NCBI GenBank assembly: GCA_029932035.1 | Contig: JAOZQV010000208.1 | Location: 1-6,767, forward strand | Source of the DNA: Deltaproteobacteria bacterium | GTDB taxonomy: Bacteria > Desulfobacterota > DSM-4660 > Desulfatiglandales > Desulfatiglandaceae | DNA length: 6,767 nt | Direction of reading: 5' to 3' | In this document: in pieces, positions 6,095 to 6,767 of the stretch | Numbering within the stretch: position 1 is the stretch's first letter | Layout of the letters: the number at the start of each line of letters is the position of its first letter | Program-made: the position numbers and the translations under genes | Notes under the pieces: model-generated | Database searches by the model: none | What the model saw: only the letters and a program-made list of their open reading frames with translations | What the model was told of the DNA's origin: nothing

Positions 6095-6176
6095 CCCTAT
6101 TTCATAATCATAATCTTACTCAAAACGATTACGATTATGATTACGATTAAGAGTATGAATCCAAAAACAAATAGGG
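6095..6176. repeat. Nested AT-rich inverted repeat between carB and the PurF-like gene
   Basis: The outer arms are perfect 8-base inverted copies, CCCTATTT (6095-6102) and AAATAGGG (6169-6176). Inside them TAATCATAATC (6105-6115) is the exact complement of GATTATGATTA (6133-6143), with a 17-base loop. A third, imperfect pair is TTACTC (6116-6121) with GAGTAT (6151-6156). The inner and third pairs compete rather than nest cleanly. The stems are AT-rich and lack a GC core followed by a T-run, so this is not a standard intrinsic terminator. It could be a small dispersed palindromic element or a weak transcript-end structure after carB. Confidence 0.6.
6125..6148. repeat. Hexamer tandem repeat (ACGATT)x4
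   Basis: Four consecutive hexamers, acgatt, acgatt, atgatt and acgatt, form most of the right inner arm of the surrounding inverted repeat. The left arm (6103-6115) contains a partial complementary copy of the same unit (cataat-type), which suggests the palindrome arose by inverted duplication of a simple repeat. Confidence 0.65.
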
Positions 6177-6197
6177 TCTTCGCATTTAACGGGGTAA

Positions 6198-6239
6198 ACT
6201 TTAGTCACTTTAGCCACTTTAGCTCACTTTAGTCACTTT
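6198..6239. repeat. 9-10-base tandem repeat directly after the carB stop
   Basis: On the plus strand four units follow each other: ACTTTAGTC (6198-6206), ACTTTAGCC (6207-6215), ACTTTAGCTC (6216-6225) and ACTTTAGTC (6226-6234). A truncated ACTTT (6235-6239) completes the array. In the carB sense the units read GACTAAAGT and begin one base after the TAG stop. One unit has an extra base. The array is the start of the carB 3' untranslated region. I see no function for it in the sequence. Confidence 0.8.
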
Positions 6240-6240
6240 C

Positions 6241-6767
6241 CTACTTAAGATCCTCATGGTAACTCTGGAGCGATTTGACAGCGCCGTGGCCTTTCCGGTT
6301 TCTGTCAATCCCCCTTGCAGCGGCTAAGGCGGCCGCAACTGTTGTGATATATGGCACCTTATATTTGATGGCCGACTTTCGGATGTAAGAATCGTCATGC
6401 TTGCTCAACTTGCCGCTGGGGGTATTAATGACCAATTGGATTTCGTGGTTTTTTATCCCATCCACGATATTTGGTCTACCCTCGTGCATCTTAGAAATCA
6501 AATCCGACTCAATGCCGTGCCCGGCCAAAAACTTATGAGTGCCATTGGTCGCCTTGATCCTGAACCCAAGTTTGTCAAACTCCCTTGCTACCTGGAGGAC
6601 GGCGCTCCTGTCATTTTCCGACACAGTAATCAAGACAGTTCCATCTGCCGGAAGGGTCTGCTGTGCACCTTCCTGGGCCTTGTAAAATGCGAGCCCGAAG
6701 GAGTCGGCCAGGCCTAAGACCTCACCTGTCGACCGCATTTCAGGGCCTAAGATCGGGTCCACCTCCG
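6241..6767 (-). CDS. carB: Carbamoyl-phosphate synthase large subunit, C-terminal end (runs off the window)
   Basis: About 175 C-terminal residues are visible; the frame continues past the right edge as ...E-V-D, so the first visible GTG is an internal valine codon and not a start. CarB makes carbamoyl phosphate from bicarbonate, ATP and ammonia for pyrimidine and arginine synthesis. The segment VDPILGPEMRSTGEVLG closes the second ATP-grasp half and is diagnostic. The rest is the methylglyoxal-synthase-like allosteric domain, with ATNGTHKFLAGHGI, MHEGRPNIVDGIKN and VINTPSG, followed by SYIRKSAIKYKVPYITTVAA. In E. coli this domain binds UMP, IMP and ornithine. The end RNRKGHGAVKSLQSYHEDLK is a normal CarB tail. 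The stop is TAG at 6243-6241, immediately followed by tandem repeats. The next gene downstream is the PurF-like protein, 251 bases away. That gap makes a shared operon possible but not obvious. Confidence 0.96.
   Translation of the reverse strand, partial: EVDPILGPEMRSTGEVLGLADSFGLAFYKAQEGAQQTLPADGTVLITVSENDRSAVLQVAREFDKLGFRIKATNGTHKFLAGHGIESDLISKMHEGRPNIVDGIKNHEIQLVINTPSGKLSKHDDSYIRKSAIKYKVPYITTVAAALAAARGIDRNRKGHGAVKSLQSYHEDLK

Noticed and set aside
6241..6767. Stand-alone methylglyoxal synthase gene
   Set aside because: The reading frame continues to the window edge and includes the CarB segment VDPILGPEMRSTGEV. The MGS-like fold is the CarB allosteric domain.

Overview
Every supportable gene in this window is on the minus strand, so the transcriptional order runs from high to low coordinates: carB (3' end only), a PurF-like protein, kdnA, kdnB, a sigma-54-dependent activator, a small uncertain ORF, and the 5' end of a TolC-family outer-membrane gene. 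The proteins look Gram-negative: a pair of genes for an LPS sugar (Kdo8N), a TolC-type outer-membrane protein, and a GAF-AAA+-Fis activator. Coding is dense, base composition is moderate, and the gaps carry short tandem repeats. I infer an anaerobic deltaproteobacterium (Desulfobacterota) or a relative. That is an impression from gene content and repeat style, not a demonstrated assignment.

Right part (4517-6767). The end of carB contains the methylglyoxal-synthase-like allosteric domain. A 251-base gap follows with three kinds of repeat: 9-10-base tandem units directly after the carB stop, a nested AT-rich palindrome, and a hexamer array inside it. Next is a 490-residue protein with the two-domain plan of glutamine-PRPP amidotransferase (PurF). 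Its glutaminase half has lost the nucleophilic cysteine (MDGIVG instead of MCGIVG) and other glutamine-site residues, while the PRPP-binding loop DDSIVRG is intact. I consider this the most unusual object in the window.

Middle (2046-4496). A DegT/StrS-type PLP aminotransferase and an iron-type alcohol dehydrogenase match KdnA and KdnB. In Shewanella these convert Kdo to 8-amino-3,8-dideoxy-D-manno-octulosonate (Kdo8N) by oxidation at C8 followed by transamination. The 189-base gap between them is largely built of 7-base repeats.

Left part (1-2020). A NifA-type activator (GAF, AAA+ with GAFTGA, Fis-type helix-turn-helix) starts 25 bases after kdnB. Below it lies a 64-codon ORF whose stop overlaps the start of the TolC-family gene as ATGA. 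The TolC-family gene leaves the window at base 1.

Working together: kdnA and kdnB form a confident two-enzyme pathway for modifying the LPS inner core. The PurF-like gene is only 20 bases from kdnA and the activator only 25 bases from kdnB, so each may be cotranscribed with its neighbour. Whether the PurF-like protein and the activator take part in Kdo8N formation is inference. No gene-free stretch exceeds 300 bases.
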